64,000 bases of DNA from Vibrio alfacsensis (GCF_003544875.1 NZ_CP032094.1:1426001-1490000), one strand, 5' to 3'; numbered from the stretch's first letter, positions 40,692 through 49,993 are shown. Numbers and translations are program-made. Notes: generated by a model from the letters alone, not told the origin.

Positions 40692-40798
40692 AAAAAATAG
40701 CCAATCGCAATAATCGCGATTGGCTTATGTATGATGTGAACAATGTATATTCACTAACAACGTCAGTTGGCTAGGTGACCCTCGGCTTAAGAAGGGTC
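40692..40798 (-). ncRNA. qrr: Qrr quorum-regulatory small RNA
   Basis: About 107 nt, minus strand. The 5' hairpin GACCCT...AGGGTC (40793-40798 with 40777-40782) is followed by the highly conserved target-pairing core CTAGCCAACTGACGTTGTTA and, after GTTCACATCATACATA, a terminator AGCCAATCGC / GCGATTGGCT with T-run (40692-40725). This order and the exact core match the Hfq-dependent Qrr1-5 sRNAs of Vibrio, which repress luxR/hapR and activate aphA at low cell density. Number in the Qrr series cannot be decided here. It lies convergent with malT and divergent from the DUF368 gene. Confidence 0.95.
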
Positions 40799-40808
40799 GA
40801 TAAGGATT

Positions 40809-40826
40809 ATGCATTAACCATGCCAA
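40809..40826 (-). promoter_or_regulatory. Sigma-54 promoter of the Qrr gene
   Basis: On the minus strand TTGGCATGGTTAATGCAT has the essential GG-N10-GC spacing (-24 GG at 40823-40824, -12 GC at 40811-40812). The predicted start at about 40798-40799 coincides with the Qrr 5' end. Known Qrr genes use RpoN with LuxO. Confidence 0.9.
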
Positions 40827-40886
40827 TATTGAAAGTGTTATTTTTGGGCACCAGATCTCATATCAGTGGCACTGCGCAAGTCTAAA

Positions 40887-40926
40887 TTCGCAATATGCGA
40901 ATTCAAAATGCAATTCGCATTTGCAA
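40887..40926 (-). promoter_or_regulatory. LuxO-like activator sites upstream of Qrr
   Basis: Two sites resembling the LuxO motif TTGCA-N3-TGCAA: the palindrome TTCGCA-ATA-TGCGAA (40887-40901) and TTCGC-ATT-TGCAA (40914-40926). They are 60-110 bp upstream of the sigma-54 element, a usual distance for an enhancer-binding protein. Confidence 0.75.
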
Positions 40927-41116
40927 TACGAAATTTAAATTGATAAATGATAAATTACTCATAATGAAAAATTTCATTATTTGTTCTGTTTATGGCCCAT
41001 GAGAATGACTTTACTCGCAAAGGTTTTGCCGATTGACTCAGAAATAACGATTTCATACTTTTTTGACAGCAATGTTTGTATACTCACCTCCATCGATATG
41101 ACTTAGTAATTGAGAA

Positions 41117-42034
41117 ATGAACTATCTAACCACTTTTTTTAAAGGGATAGCCATGGGAGCAGCCGATGTTGTCCCTGGTGTATCTGGCGGCACCATCGCA
41201 TTCATCACAGGCATTTACGATACACTGCTAGAGAGTATTCGACGCATTAACCCCTCTCTTTTCGGTATCTGGAGAAAAGACGGCTTTAAAGCGGCGTTTA
41301 ACCACATTAATGGTTTCTTTCTAATCTCGCTGTTTGCTGGCATTTTTACCAGTATCGCCACATTGGCCAAGTTAATTACCTGGCTTCTAGACACCCACCC
41401 AATTCCGATTTGGTCATTCTTCTTTGGTCTGATTTTGGTTTCTGTCTACCACATCATTCGCCAAGTAGAAAAGCGCGATGCGGTTCGCTTTATCGCATTG
41501 TTAATTGGTATTGGTTTTGCCTACAGCATCACAGTACTAAAACCACTGCACATGGAACCAACGGCAATTAACACCATTCTTGCTGGTGCTATCGCGATTT
41601 GTGCAATGATCCTACCGGGTATCTCAGGTAGCTTTATTTTGCTACTTATTGGCATGTACACACCTGTTTTGGGTGCAGTAAAAGGCTTTGAAATTGATAT
41701 CCTTGCGCTGTTTTTAATTGGCTGTGTCGGTGGCTTGTTGTCATTCTCTCATTTGTTATCCTGGTTACTCCGTAAGTTCCGTGATCTCACGTTGATGTTC
41801 CTAACAGGATTGATGATTGGCACACTGCCTAAGATCTGGCCTTGGAAAGAAACACTAACATGGCGTACGAACTCGAAAGGTGAACAAGTACCGTTGCTGC
41901 AACAAAACCTGTCACCGTTTGAATTTGAACACATCACCTCTCAACCATCGCAATTAGTGATCGCCGTTATTATGATGCTTGCTGCTATTGCTTTAGTACT
42001 TGGCCTAGAAAAGTTCGCAGATTCAAACAAATAA
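41117..42034 (+). CDS. popT: DUF368 membrane protein, polyprenyl-phosphate (C55-P) translocase PopT
   Basis: A 305-residue inner-membrane protein with about eight to nine segments. The DUF368 signature near the N-terminus is MGAADVVPGVSGGTIAFITG and a second copy is AICAMILPGISGSFILLLIG, giving an inverted-repeat transporter architecture. Homologues in V. cholerae and Staphylococcus recycle undecaprenyl phosphate across the inner membrane for cell-wall synthesis. Monocistronic; terminator at 42055. Its promoter region is shared with the Qrr regulatory sites. Confidence 0.9.
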   Translation: MNYLTTFFKGIAMGAADVVPGVSGGTIAFITGIYDTLLESIRRINPSLFGIWRKDGFKAAFNHINGFFLISLFAGIFTSIATLAKLITWLLDTHPIPIWSFFFGLILVSVYHIIRQVEKRDAVRFIALLIGIGFAYSITVLKPLHMEPTAINTILAGAIAICAMILPGISGSFILLLIGMYTPVLGAVKGFEIDILALFLIGCVGGLLSFSHLLSWLLRKFRDLTLMFLTGLMIGTLPKIWPWKETLTWRTNSKGEQVPLLQQNLSPFEFEHITSQPSQLVIAVIMMLAAIALVLGLEKFADSNK

Positions 42035-42054
42035 ATACCATGAGATTCAATCTG

Positions 42055-42082
42055 AAGCGGAGCTAAGTGCTCCGCTTTTTTT
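42055..42082 (+). terminator. Terminator of popT
   Basis: AAGCGGAGC / GCTCCGCTT with 5-nt loop and a run of T residues. Confidence 0.92.
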
Positions 42083-42199
42083 ATATCCAAATAATCGCAC
42101 TAGGCAGGATTCAGCGCACAATTTATCAATATGGAAAGTTTTCACCTATTGTATCTGTGCTAGGATGCAGCAATGTTAAGTGTTACGTACTGAATCTTA

Positions 42200-42625
42200 A
42201 TGAAAGTGTTAAAAATTGCAGGGATCGCAGTAGCGCTCATAGCGGGTTTTTATGCGCCTACCCTTATCAAACATTTTTCTTCACCACCTGAATTGACTTC
42301 ACTAGATGAATATTGCCTCCTTTCAACACAAACATGTGTGCAAGATGATGTCTCAATGACGCTGAGCGTGGACACCGCTCAACCACTCATTCCAGCCAAA
42401 ATCGAAGTCAACTGGACAGACAATGGTGCCGACCAACTGGTTCTCAGTTTAGTGGGCCGTGAAATGGACATGGGAAAACCCACATTCATACTAAAAAGAG
42501 TATCTTCAGGTAAATTCGTTGGCGACATCACGCTTCCCGTTTGTACACACGGCTCAATGACGTGGTTAGGTGAACTTTCTGATGGCACCAACACCCTTAA
42601 CCCAGCCATAAAAATGCAAAGATAA
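42200..42625 (+). CDS. Membrane-anchored protein of the copper-chaperone operon, unrecognised
   Basis: A 141-residue protein with an N-terminal membrane anchor (residues about 5-24) and a periplasmic beta-rich domain. Cys residues at YCLLSTQTCVQDD and PVCTHGSMTW, with GREMDMGKP nearby, could bind copper. It starts the three-gene unit with the SCO and PCuAC genes (AAGGAG overlaps its stop for the next gene). No known family is recognised; a role in cytochrome oxidase copper delivery is inferred from neighbours. Confidence 0.8.
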   Translation: MKVLKIAGIAVALIAGFYAPTLIKHFSSPPELTSLDEYCLLSTQTCVQDDVSMTLSVDTAQPLIPAKIEVNWTDNGADQLVLSLVGREMDMGKPTFILKRVSSGKFVGDITLPVCTHGSMTWLGELSDGTNTLNPAIKMQR

Positions 42626-42634
42626 GGAGTCAAT

Positions 42635-43250
42635 ATGAGCCGCAACTGGTCTCTGTTTTTGGTCGTCGCATTTGTACTCGGCTTCGGAACCAAAACTTAC
42701 CTCGATAGCCAAAAGGAAGTAGAAAACCGACAAGAAGACCGCAGCTGCGCAAAGTGTGTTGTTCGGTGAGGGCAATAAACCTGTCGATATTTTCGATACC
42801 AACGATGACCGCATTCGCATTATCTATTTTGGCTTTACGCGTTGCCCTGATGTCTGTCCAACATCATTAGCCATGCTTGCAGGCGCTCTCAACCAAATTG
42901 ACGACACGCAAAAAGCGCAGCTTCGACCAATGTTTGTTTCTCTTGACCCGGAGCGTGACGAAGCCGATACCTCAGCCAAATACGCCCACTACTTTCACCC
43001 AATGATTGAGGGACTCTCTGCCCCACTCGACGTAACGACACCTCTCGCCCATAAGTACGGCGTTATTTTTCGTAAAACAGAACTTGAGGGTTCAGAACTT
43101 AAGTACACACTGGACCACAGTTCTTATTTCTACTTTTTGAAGCCCGATGGCACGCTTATAACAAAGGTGCCACATACGCTAACTCCAGCGCCGATCGTAA
43201 ATGCGATCTCACAATTGACTGCCGAAGGAACGAATAATGAAAGCAAATAA
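42635..43250 (+). pseudogene. SCO1/SenC copper chaperone, frameshifted near its N-terminus
   Basis: SCO proteins deliver copper to cytochrome c oxidase and reduce its cysteines. An ATG at 42635 with AAGGAG gives a membrane anchor (WSLFLVVAFVLGFG) that stops at 42769, while the frame one base over carries the whole thioredoxin-like domain: VLFGEGNKPVDIF, the copper-binding FTRCPDVCPTS and LDPERDE, and the distal His in LDHSSYFYF. The break lies near 42731-42752 (one extra base or two missing). With the shift repaired it is about 205 residues, a normal SCO length. Overlaps the PCuAC gene by 14 nt. Confidence 0.88.
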
Positions 43251-43704
43251 TGCACTCAAAACTCTGGCTCTTAGTGTCATTCTTCTAAGCCCATTTGCTC
43301 AAGCGGACTTAAAAGTCATGCCTCATGAACCTTATGCTCGTGCAATGGCACCTGGTGCAACCACCAGCGCCGTATTTGTCACGTTTGCCAATCGTAGCCA
43401 AGAAGACATCAATATTATCGCAGCAGAAACACCGGCGGCAGGTAAAGTGGAATTGCATGATGTCATCACCGATGGTGACGTGATGAAGATGCGCCAAATT
43501 GAACGCATAACACTAACCGCAAAAGAAACCACAGAGCTAAAACCAGGTAGCCTCCACATTATGCTATTCGACCTTAAAAAGCCGCTTAATGATGGGGATG
43601 AAATCGATGTTACAGTCACTTATGATAACGGCCAAAAGCAAAGCTTTACCGCGCCCGTGAAAAAAGTCATGGCCGGAATGAAAAAGCACGAACACCACCA
43701 TTAA
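43237..43704 (+). CDS. Periplasmic copper chaperone PCuAC family
   Basis: A 155-residue exported protein (signal peptide to about residue 23, FAQAD) with the PCuAC copper site: His in VELHDV, Met residues in DVMKM, then His and Met in PGSLHIMLF. The C-terminus ends in a His-rich tail (KKHEHHH) that could also bind copper. It hands Cu(I) to SCO and cytochrome oxidase. It overlaps the SCO gene by 14 nt, so translation is coupled. Confidence 0.93.
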   Translation: MKANNALKTLALSVILLSPFAQADLKVMPHEPYARAMAPGATTSAVFVTFANRSQEDINIIAAETPAAGKVELHDVITDGDVMKMRQIERITLTAKETTELKPGSLHIMLFDLKKPLNDGDEIDVTVTYDNGQKQSFTAPVKKVMAGMKKHEHHH

Positions 43705-43726
43705 TGCTTGCTCGACAAATCAATTC

Positions 43727-43754
43727 AAAGCTCCTCAAACGTGAGGAGTTTTTT
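43727..43754 (+). terminator. Terminator of the copper-chaperone operon
   Basis: CTCCTCA / TGAGGAG with a 4-nt loop and TTTTTTG. Confidence 0.92.
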
Positions 43755-43825
43755 GTTCTATATCAGAGCTAAAGCGCTGCGCCTACGCTATAAACAAAGC
43801 CCTGTTGCCAAACGAGCTTCTCACC

Positions 43826-44140
43826 ATGTTAAAAGCCCTTTCTCGTCTTTTTAAAATGCTAACCCAAGTAAATCCCAATCTTGAGCAAGATGTCGACACC
43901 ATCATACAAGCCATTGGTGGTTTGCAAAATTTGGTCGAAACAGGGGCTTGCGCCACAAGGTTACGCCTAACACTAAAAGATACTGCAATCGTGGATAGAA
44001 GCGCGTTGAAACAGCATGGAGCGTATGGAGTGGTAGCCATCGATGATCGCCATATCCAAATCATTTACGGCGTAAAAGCCAATACCTACTCACAAGAGAT
44101 GGAAGAACGTCGAATAAAACACATATCAAAACGCAAATGA
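43826..44140 (+). CDS. Stand-alone PTS EIIB (glucose-type) domain protein
   Basis: A 104-residue cytoplasmic protein with an EIIB domain over residues about 24-95: AIGGLQNLVETGACATRLRLTL, where the Cys is the phosphorylation site, and YGVVAIDDRHIQIIYGV. The usual EIIC and EIIA partners are absent. ATG at 43826 is preferred to a TTG seven codons upstream. It could phosphorylate through another transporter's EIIC or act as a regulator; the sequence does not decide. Monocistronic. Confidence 0.82.
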   Translation: MLKALSRLFKMLTQVNPNLEQDVDTIIQAIGGLQNLVETGACATRLRLTLKDTAIVDRSALKQHGAYGVVAIDDRHIQIIYGVKANTYSQEMEERRIKHISKRK

Positions 44141-44202
44141 GTTGTATCAATCAAATAACAGCCGTTATACTCCGCTAGTTAATCACCCAACCAAGAGGAA
44201 AT

Positions 44203-44247
44203 ATGATGATTGTATTAAATAACACTAACTGGGCAGTGAAAGGGTAA
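44203..44247 (+). CDS. Possible 14-codon leader peptide upstream of rsgA
   Basis: AGAGGA then two consecutive ATG codons (44203, 44206), 14 residues (MMIVLNNTNWAVKG) and TAA. The strong SD and a hairpin CCCGGT / ACCGGG (44291-44306) before the rsgA start suggest an attenuation-type leader. No homologue is known to me. Confidence 0.4.
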   Translation: MMIVLNNTNWAVKG

Positions 44248-44379
44248 ACGTCCAACTTTTTCTCGTGGTTAAGCCCCCCTCCTTTCTTTGCCCGGTTTTC
44301 ACCGGGGTCAGCTCTATGCGAATTAGACCCTTATGCGATTAGTATTAAGGCGCTTTGTTGCGTCTGGGATAATTCAATA

Positions 44380-45455
44380 ATGAATAAAACACATTCTTTT
44401 GTGAAACACTACTTACTCAACCTAACCCATTAAAGCTATTAGGTTGGAAACCCTTTTTTCAACAACAACTGACGTTAGACGATTACGAAGACACACTTTT
44501 CGCGCGAGTGATTGCTCACCATCGCAGTGGCTATGTTGTGGTAAGTGAACAAGGTGAAACCCATTTGCCTATTCATGCTTCGTTACCTAGCATGACGGTT
44601 GGCGACTGGGTGATACTAGACCACCAACAACAGTTTTCTCGTTTACTTGAACGCCGCAGCTTATTCAGTCGTAAAGCCGCAGGCAGCAAAGTCGCCGAGC
44701 AACTTATCGCCGCCAACGTGGATACGGTCTTCATCGTTTGTTCACTAAATCACGACTTTAACCTCAGCCGCATTGAGCGTTACTTAGCTCTCGTGAATGA
44801 CGCCGACGTCGAGCCCGTTATTGTGCTGACGAAAGCTGACTTATGCGATGATGCTGACGAACTCAAAGCTCAGGTACAAAAGCTCGACCCACTGCTGATG
44901 GTAGAAAGCGTTAATGGTCTCAATGAGTCAGACGTCGCCAAGCTAATGAGTTGGTGTGGTGAGGGTCAAACCGTCGCATTTATCGGCTCTTCTGGTGTCG
45001 GCAAGTCCACCTTGGTCAATACACTACTCGGCGAGCAAGAACAAGCGACAAGTGGTATCCGAGAAGATGACAGTAAAGGAAGACACACAACGACATCACG
45101 CTCAATCCATCTTCTAGCTTCTGGTGGGATCTTGATGGATACCCCAGGAATGCGAGAGATCCAATTGGCGGATTGCGAAGCAGGCGTGAGTGAGACCTTT
45201 GCGGATATTGAAGCACTAGCGGAAAACTGTCGATTCAGTGATTGTCAGCATCAAACGGAGCCGGGTTGCGCGGTTCAAACTGCAATTGAAGATGGCTCAT
45301 TAGAACTGCGCCGCTTTACTAACTATCAAAAGTTATTGCGTGAACAAGCCCACAATGGCGCCAGTCTCGCAGAGCAGAGGGCGCAGAACAAACAGTTCGG
45401 CAAGATGGTGCGCAGTACGATTGATGGAAAACGTAAACGCCAGCATGGTTTCTAG
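44380..45455 (+). CDS. rsgA: Ribosome small-subunit biogenesis GTPase RsgA (second copy), N-terminal frameshift
   Basis: Circularly permuted GTPase that matures the 30S subunit. From 44508 the frame is complete: N-terminal OB fold, G4 VLTKADL, G1 [13 protein letters not shown]2 and G3 DTPGMRE, and the zinc knuckle [14 protein letters not shown]. The frame upstream encodes [20 protein letters not shown], typical RsgA N-terminus, but without a start codon. ATG at 44380 is in another frame and would join it if the GTGAAACAC at 44401 had one more A (AAAA). So a one-base deletion near 44404-44406 is likely. Vibrio carries RsgA on chromosome 1 too; this would be a paralogue. Confidence 0.88.
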
Positions 45456-45483
45456 CCTGTTCTCTTTTAATTATCGATAAATC

Positions 45484-45508
45484 AAAGGAGGCGAATGTCT
45501 CCTTTTTT
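45484..45508 (+). terminator. Terminator of rsgA
   Basis: AAAGGAG / CTCCTTT with an 8-nt loop and a T-run, 28 nt after the stop. Confidence 0.85.
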
Positions 45509-45509
45509 C

Positions 45510-45967
45510 ATTCTAGATCGTCGCTCATTAATACCCAGTTACACATTACAACACCACCCTCACCCAAAACAACATTCTGTAAACAATCATCCTTAGAACA
45601 AACTAAAACTAGACACAAAATATTACCAAGCTAAGATGTGTGATATTCAACAGGTGAATCTGCTGAATACATACACCCAAGTAGCCATGAATTGCATTGG
45701 CTCAGCGAAAATAATTTGGTTTGCGGAAATAAAAACGAATGAGTGAATATCACTTAGCTCGACCATCTGCTTTGAAGTCAGCAAACCAACATACATGTTA
45801 TAAGGCTTGCCTCATAAGTGTGCTACTTGAGTATGAATAGGAAAATTGATAGTCCGTTCTCTTGGTAGCGCAAAATCATGCTCAGCTCCTTTTCGTTCAA
45901 GGAAGATTACCTCTTGGTCATCACTGACATTGAGGCGTTACTAAGACATAAATTGCAGGAATGAAGT
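45510..45967. other. Gene-free leader region of sstT
   Basis: No supported ORF or RNA. It contains a partial ACACCCAAGTAG copy of the 1635 palindrome near 45673 and AT-rich DNA; presumably the sstT promoter lies here. Confidence 0.4.
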
Positions 45968-47188
45968 ATGCAACACAACAGTCTCGTTGCCCGATATGCT
46001 CGTGGCAACCTCGTTATCCAAATCCTCGTCGGTATCGCTTTAGGTATCTTGCTTGCAACCGTCTCACCAAGCCATGCAGAAAGCGTTGGTATGCTTGGTA
46101 GCCTATTTGTTGGCGCACTGAAAGCGATCGCTCCTATCTTAGTTTTTATCTTGGTTGCGGCCTCTATCGCGAACCAAAAGAAAAACCAACACACCTACAT
46201 GCGCCCAATTGTGGTGCTATATCTAGCGGGTACTTTCTTCGCGGCGCTAACCGCAGTAGTACTAAGTTTCCTTTTCCCGACCCATTTAACGCTAGTCACC
46301 GGTGCTGAGGGCGCAACGCCACCACAAGGTATCGCTGAAGTCATTCATACCCTGTTATTCCAACTGGTTGATAACCCAGTTAATGCTCTAGTACAAGCTA
46401 ACTACATCGGTATCCTTGCTTGGGGTGTTGGTCTAGGCTTAGCACTGCACCACGCGTCAGCGACAACGAAAGCGGTATTTGAAGATTTGAGCCATAGTGT
46501 GTCGCACATTGTTCGCTTTATCATTCGCTTGGCACCATTTGGTATTTTTGGTCTCGTTGCTTCTACGTTTGCAACAACGGGTTTTGGTGCACTAGCAAGC
46601 TACGCTCACCTATTAGCAGTACTGCTAGGTGCAATGGCGATTATTGCGCTAGTAGTCAACCCAGCGATTGTCTTCTACAAAACGAAACAGAACCCGTACC
46701 CACTGGTTTTCCAATGCCTACGTGAAAGTGGTGTAACGGCATTTTTCACACGTTCAAGTGCAGCAAATATCCCAGTAAACATGGCGCTATGTGAAAAACT
46801 AAAACTTGATGAAGATACGTACTCTGTATCAATTCCACTTGGTGCAACGATCAACATGGCTGGTGCAGCAATCACAATTACTACTCTAACACTTGCGGCT
46901 GTGCATACGATGGGTATCGAAGTTGACCTAATGACTGCACTATTACTCAGCATTGTAGCCGCGGTATCGGCATGTGGTGCATCAGGCGTGGCAGGTGGCT
47001 CTTTGCTGCTTATTCCTCTTGCATGTGGTCTATTTGGTATTTCAAATGACGTAGCAATGCAAGTCGTAGCGGTTGGCTTTATTATCGGCGTAATTCAAGA
47101 TTCTGCAGAAACAGCTCTGAACAGTTCAACTGACGTTATCTTTACTGCAGCGGTATGCCAAGCAGAACAGCAAAAAACACAGGCATAA
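45968..47188 (+). CDS. sstT: Serine/threonine:Na+ symporter
   Basis: A 406-residue DAACS-family transporter that couples serine and threonine uptake to sodium. The signature motifs are [11 protein letters not shown] in HP1, [10 protein letters not shown] in TM7, and [17 protein letters not shown] in HP2, which differ from the acidic-substrate family member at 21992 and match SstT. AGGA lies 7 nt upstream of the ATG. Monocistronic, with a strong terminator. Confidence 0.95.
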   Translation: MQHNSLVARYARGNLVIQILVGIALGILLATVSPSHAESVGMLGSLFVGALKAIAPILVFILVAASIANQKKNQHTYMRPIVVLYLAGTFFAALTAVVLSFLFPTHLTLVTGAEGATPPQGIAEVIHTLLFQLVDNPVNALVQANYIGILAWGVGLGLALHHASATTKAVFEDLSHSVSHIVRFIIRLAPFGIFGLVASTFATTGFGALASYAHLLAVLLGAMAIIALVVNPAIVFYKTKQNPYPLVFQCLRESGVTAFFTRSSAANIPVNMALCEKLKLDEDTYSVSIPLGATINMAGAAITITTLTLAAVHTMGIEVDLMTALLLSIVAAVSACGASGVAGGSLLLIPLACGLFGISNDVAMQVVAVGFIIGVIQDSAETALNSSTDVIFTAAVCQAEQQKTQA

Positions 47189-47203
47189 ACGAACAATTAT
47201 AGA

Positions 47204-47235
47204 ATTAGTCACTAACAGCATTAGACGCTAACAGC
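47204..47235. repeat. 16-bp tandem duplication before the sstT terminator
   Basis: ATTAGTCACTAACAGC is followed directly by ATTAGACGCTAACAGC (14 of 16 match), between the sstT stop and its terminator. Confidence 0.75.
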
Positions 47236-47243
47236 GATTAAAC

Positions 47244-47279
47244 AAAAAGGGGGAGCCAATCACCGGCTCCCCCTTTTTT
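47244..47279. terminator. Bidirectional terminator between sstT and pdxY
   Basis: AAAAAGGGGGAGCC and GGCTCCCCCTTTTT, 14-bp arms, 7-nt loop. Confidence 0.95.
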
Positions 47280-47334
47280 ATTCAATTTGTTGTGATAACC
47301 AGACTAACAGTCATCCGAGTATTGCACGAAAAAA

Positions 47335-48204
47335 TTAGGCTTGGCTGAGTGTCACTTCTTCTAACGGAAAGTGCTTACTTGGTTCAACAAACTCTTGCTG
47401 AGCCTTAATGGTTTGCAACTCCCACTCACCAGCTTGATAAGTCGTGTTTAACACACCGTAACAAGCATCATGGCAGTGCTGGAATGCTTGTTTTGCTGAC
47501 CAGCCTTTCAATAAACCGGCGGTAAAGATCGCCGAGATCAAATCACCAACACCCACTGGTGCTTTGGCAAATTCAAAATGAGGACGTTTCGCTAAGTATG
47601 TCCCCTCTTGCGTCGCCAACAACATGTTAAAGCTTGTGTCTGACAAACAGTAAAGGTGTTTAACAAGCACTACTTTCGGACCTTTTGCTAATGCACGCTG
47701 ACATGCTGTAATCGCGTCATCCAAAGTATGAATTTCCATTTCAGCAAATTGGCTCAACTCAAACTGGTTTGGCACAATAACATCGGCCATTGGCATCAAA
47801 CGCGTTAGCAAATTTTCTGCAATGCCCGGAGCCACGATACAACCTTTATCTGGTGCACCCATCACTGGGTCACACACATAAAGTGCTTCTGGGTTTGCTT
47901 GTTTTACTTTGGAGACGGTATCTTCTACTGCCAGACATTGCTCTGCACTACCTTGGTAGCCAGTCAGAACCGCTTGACACTTCTCTAGTGCGCCAATGTT
48001 GCCAAGACCACGAACTAATTCGCTGATGTCATCAGCCGAAAACGCACGCCCCGTCCAGCCTTCTTGATACTGGGTGTGGTTAGAAAATTGAACCGTGTGA
48101 ATAGGCCACACTTCGAAACCCATGCGTTGCATTGGGAAAACGGCACTGCTGTTACCAGCGTGACCAAAAGAAACATGCGATTGTATAGAGAGGATACCTT
48201 GCAT
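47335..48204 (-). CDS. pdxY: Pyridoxal kinase PdxY
   Basis: A 289-residue ribokinase-fold enzyme that phosphorylates pyridoxal to PLP. Typical PdxY features are [21 protein letters not shown] at the N-terminus, [13 protein letters not shown], and the PfkB-type catalytic motif [10 protein letters not shown] with Asp. AGAGGT is upstream. In context PLP is required by SpeF and MalP nearby, but PdxY is often a single gene and no coupling is visible. Confidence 0.96.
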   Translation of the reverse strand: MQGILSIQSHVSFGHAGNSSAVFPMQRMGFEVWPIHTVQFSNHTQYQEGWTGRAFSADDISELVRGLGNIGALEKCQAVLTGYQGSAEQCLAVEDTVSKVKQANPEALYVCDPVMGAPDKGCIVAPGIAENLLTRLMPMADVIVPNQFELSQFAEMEIHTLDDAITACQRALAKGPKVVLVKHLYCLSDTSFNMLLATQEGTYLAKRPHFEFAKAPVGVGDLISAIFTAGLLKGWSAKQAFQHCHDACYGVLNTTYQAGEWELQTIKAQQEFVEPSKHFPLEEVTLSQA

Positions 48205-48311
48205 AGTACCAGACCTCTTCTTGTTGTTATCAATAGTTCAAAGACAGCGGCGAGCGCTAGATTTGCGAAACCAGTAGTGTATCTGACAAACCAAGATTCT
48301 CTAACTCAATT

Positions 48312-48494
48312 CTAGCTTTCTTTGCTCGAATCGTCCGGTTCACTGGTTTTCAGCACCATTTTTTTAACTTCCATTTTGTCTTTATTAAGCGCGATTTCTA
48401 AGGAGTCTCCATCTTTTATCCCGAGTTCATTAAGAATCACGCTTGGAATGACTACGACGGTATCTTCACCGATCTTAACAGGTTGGCTTATCAT
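48312..48494 (-). CDS. Solitary AbrB/MazE/SpoVT-type DNA-binding protein
   Basis: A 60-residue protein: the swapped-hairpin AbrB domain spans residues about 3-46 (QPVKIGEDTVVVIPSVILNE, then DGDSLEIAL). This is the DNA-binding part of MazE-like antitoxins, but no toxin gene is adjacent. GGAGGA is 6 nt before the ATG at 48494, a strong ribosome binding site that confirms the start. Either a lone regulator or an orphaned antitoxin. Confidence 0.85.
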   Translation of the reverse strand: MISQPVKIGEDTVVVIPSVILNELGIKDGDSLEIALNKDKMEVKKMVLKTSEPDDSSKES

Positions 48495-48575
48495 CTTTCG
48501 TCCTCCAATTATCGAAAATGAGTTTTCACGTTGTGAGCTACGTGTTTTTCTCCTTTTGGCATCAAAGGTTAAACA

Positions 48576-48607
48576 AAAAGCCTTCCGCACTGCGTATGGG
48601 AAGGCTT
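48576..48607 (-). terminator. Terminator of the speF-potE operon
   Basis: AAGCCTTCC / GGAAGGCTT, then on the minus strand TTTTTGTTT. Confidence 0.9.
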
Positions 48608-48618
48608 ATTTAATATCA

Positions 48619-49929
48619 CTAGTTTGCTAAAGGCTCATGCTTTGAAGCAATAAGACCATAAGCACTCCAGCCTAAGAAAGTCACAATTGACCCCCACATC
48701 ATAGCTTCATAACCAGAACCATACAGTGCATAGAAGCTGTACAGAGAACCGACAAGAGCAATGATGTTCGTCGTTTTCATTTCGCGCTCAGGCACATGCG
48801 CTACTTGCTGCATGATGAAGATAGCGCCCATGCATAAAATGTAAGGAATAACATTCGTCACAACCGCTAGGTTAACCAGTGATTCAAATTGCTCGTTCAA
48901 TGTTGGTGAGATGGTCATCAAAGACAGCACCGACTGGATAACCGTAATGGCTACCATACCTTTGATTGGTGTACCACGTTTATCAACTTGTGAGAACAAT
49001 TTAGGGAAGAAGCCTGCATCTGAAGATGATTTGAATACGGATGCGATAGTGAACTGCCAACCCAGTAGTGAGCCTGCACAAGCAAGAACTGCCATGCCCG
49101 CAACCACTTTACCAGCCGTAGAACCTAGCATCACTGTCCATACTGTTGAGAATGGCGCTGTCGATGCAGCAAGTTCAGAGTTCGCTACGATACCAGAACA
49201 GATGTTGGTTGAAACAATGTAAACCACTGCCGCAATCAGCGTACCACCCAAAACTGCGATTGGTACGTTTTTCTCTGGGTTTTCTACGGCTTCTGAGTTC
49301 GCACATGCCGACTCTAAACCTAGGAATGCCCATAGCGTCATCGCGATAGATGCACTCACTGCCTCACCAAATGGTAAGTGATGTGGGTTCCAAGCTTCGA
49401 TGTACATGGTTGGACTAAAATAGAACCAACCCACAATACCTAAAGAACAAACCGGAAGGATGACGCCCCAAACCGTGAACGAACCAATTTGACCTGTGAT
49501 CTTCGCACCACCAAAGTTAGCGAATGTACAAATCCAAAGGATAGCGATGGTGTACAAACAGGTTTCTACCGGCGTTAAAGTCACTTCAAAGAAAGCCGAG
49601 CCGTAGCCAACACAGGTAATCGCAATCGCAATGTTAGCTATCAACAATGACAAACCATACGTCCAACCCGCCATAAATGCACCCGAGTTACCAAACGCGT
49701 ACGACGCATAACCATTCATACCACCGTCACGTTTACTAAAGCGACCACACTTTGCGAATACATAGGCAAGAGCCAACGATCCCATCGCGGTAATCAGCCA
49801 AGACAAAATCGAAATCGTGCCTACTTGCGCTAACTTACTTGGCAGCATGATGATGCCCGAGCCAGCCATGTTAATGAATGTCAAAATGGTTAGCTGCACC
49901 ACCGACATTTTTTTGGTTTCAGTACTCAT
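48619..49929 (-). CDS. potE: Putrescine-ornithine antiporter PotE
   Basis: A 436-residue APC-family inner-membrane protein with about 12 segments that exchanges external ornithine for internal putrescine. Early GSGIIMLPSKLAQVGTIS and WAFLGLESACANSEAVENP match PotE. GGAG precedes the ATG; 64 nt separate it from the speF stop, so both are one operon for acid resistance. Confidence 0.95.
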   Translation of the reverse strand: MSTETKKMSVVQLTILTFINMAGSGIIMLPSKLAQVGTISILSWLITAMGSLALAYVFAKCGRFSKRDGGMNGYASYAFGNSGAFMAGWTYGLSLLIANIAIAITCVGYGSAFFEVTLTPVETCLYTIAILWICTFANFGGAKITGQIGSFTVWGVILPVCSLGIVGWFYFSPTMYIEAWNPHHLPFGEAVSASIAMTLWAFLGLESACANSEAVENPEKNVPIAVLGGTLIAAVVYIVSTNICSGIVANSELAASTAPFSTVWTVMLGSTAGKVVAGMAVLACAGSLLGWQFTIASVFKSSSDAGFFPKLFSQVDKRGTPIKGMVAITVIQSVLSLMTISPTLNEQFESLVNLAVVTNVIPYILCMGAIFIMQQVAHVPEREMKTTNIIALVGSLYSFYALYGSGYEAMMWGSIVTFLGWSAYGLIASKHEPLAN

Positions 49930-49993
49930 AAATTATTCTCCACGAATAAACGGTTCGCACTGCAACAACCAGCCACAGTGCGAACGGGGTAGA

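Noticed and set aside
40514..40774. 86-codon plus-strand ORF
   Set aside because: It overlaps the malT terminator and the Qrr sRNA on the opposite strand, has no SD and an unprotein-like composition.
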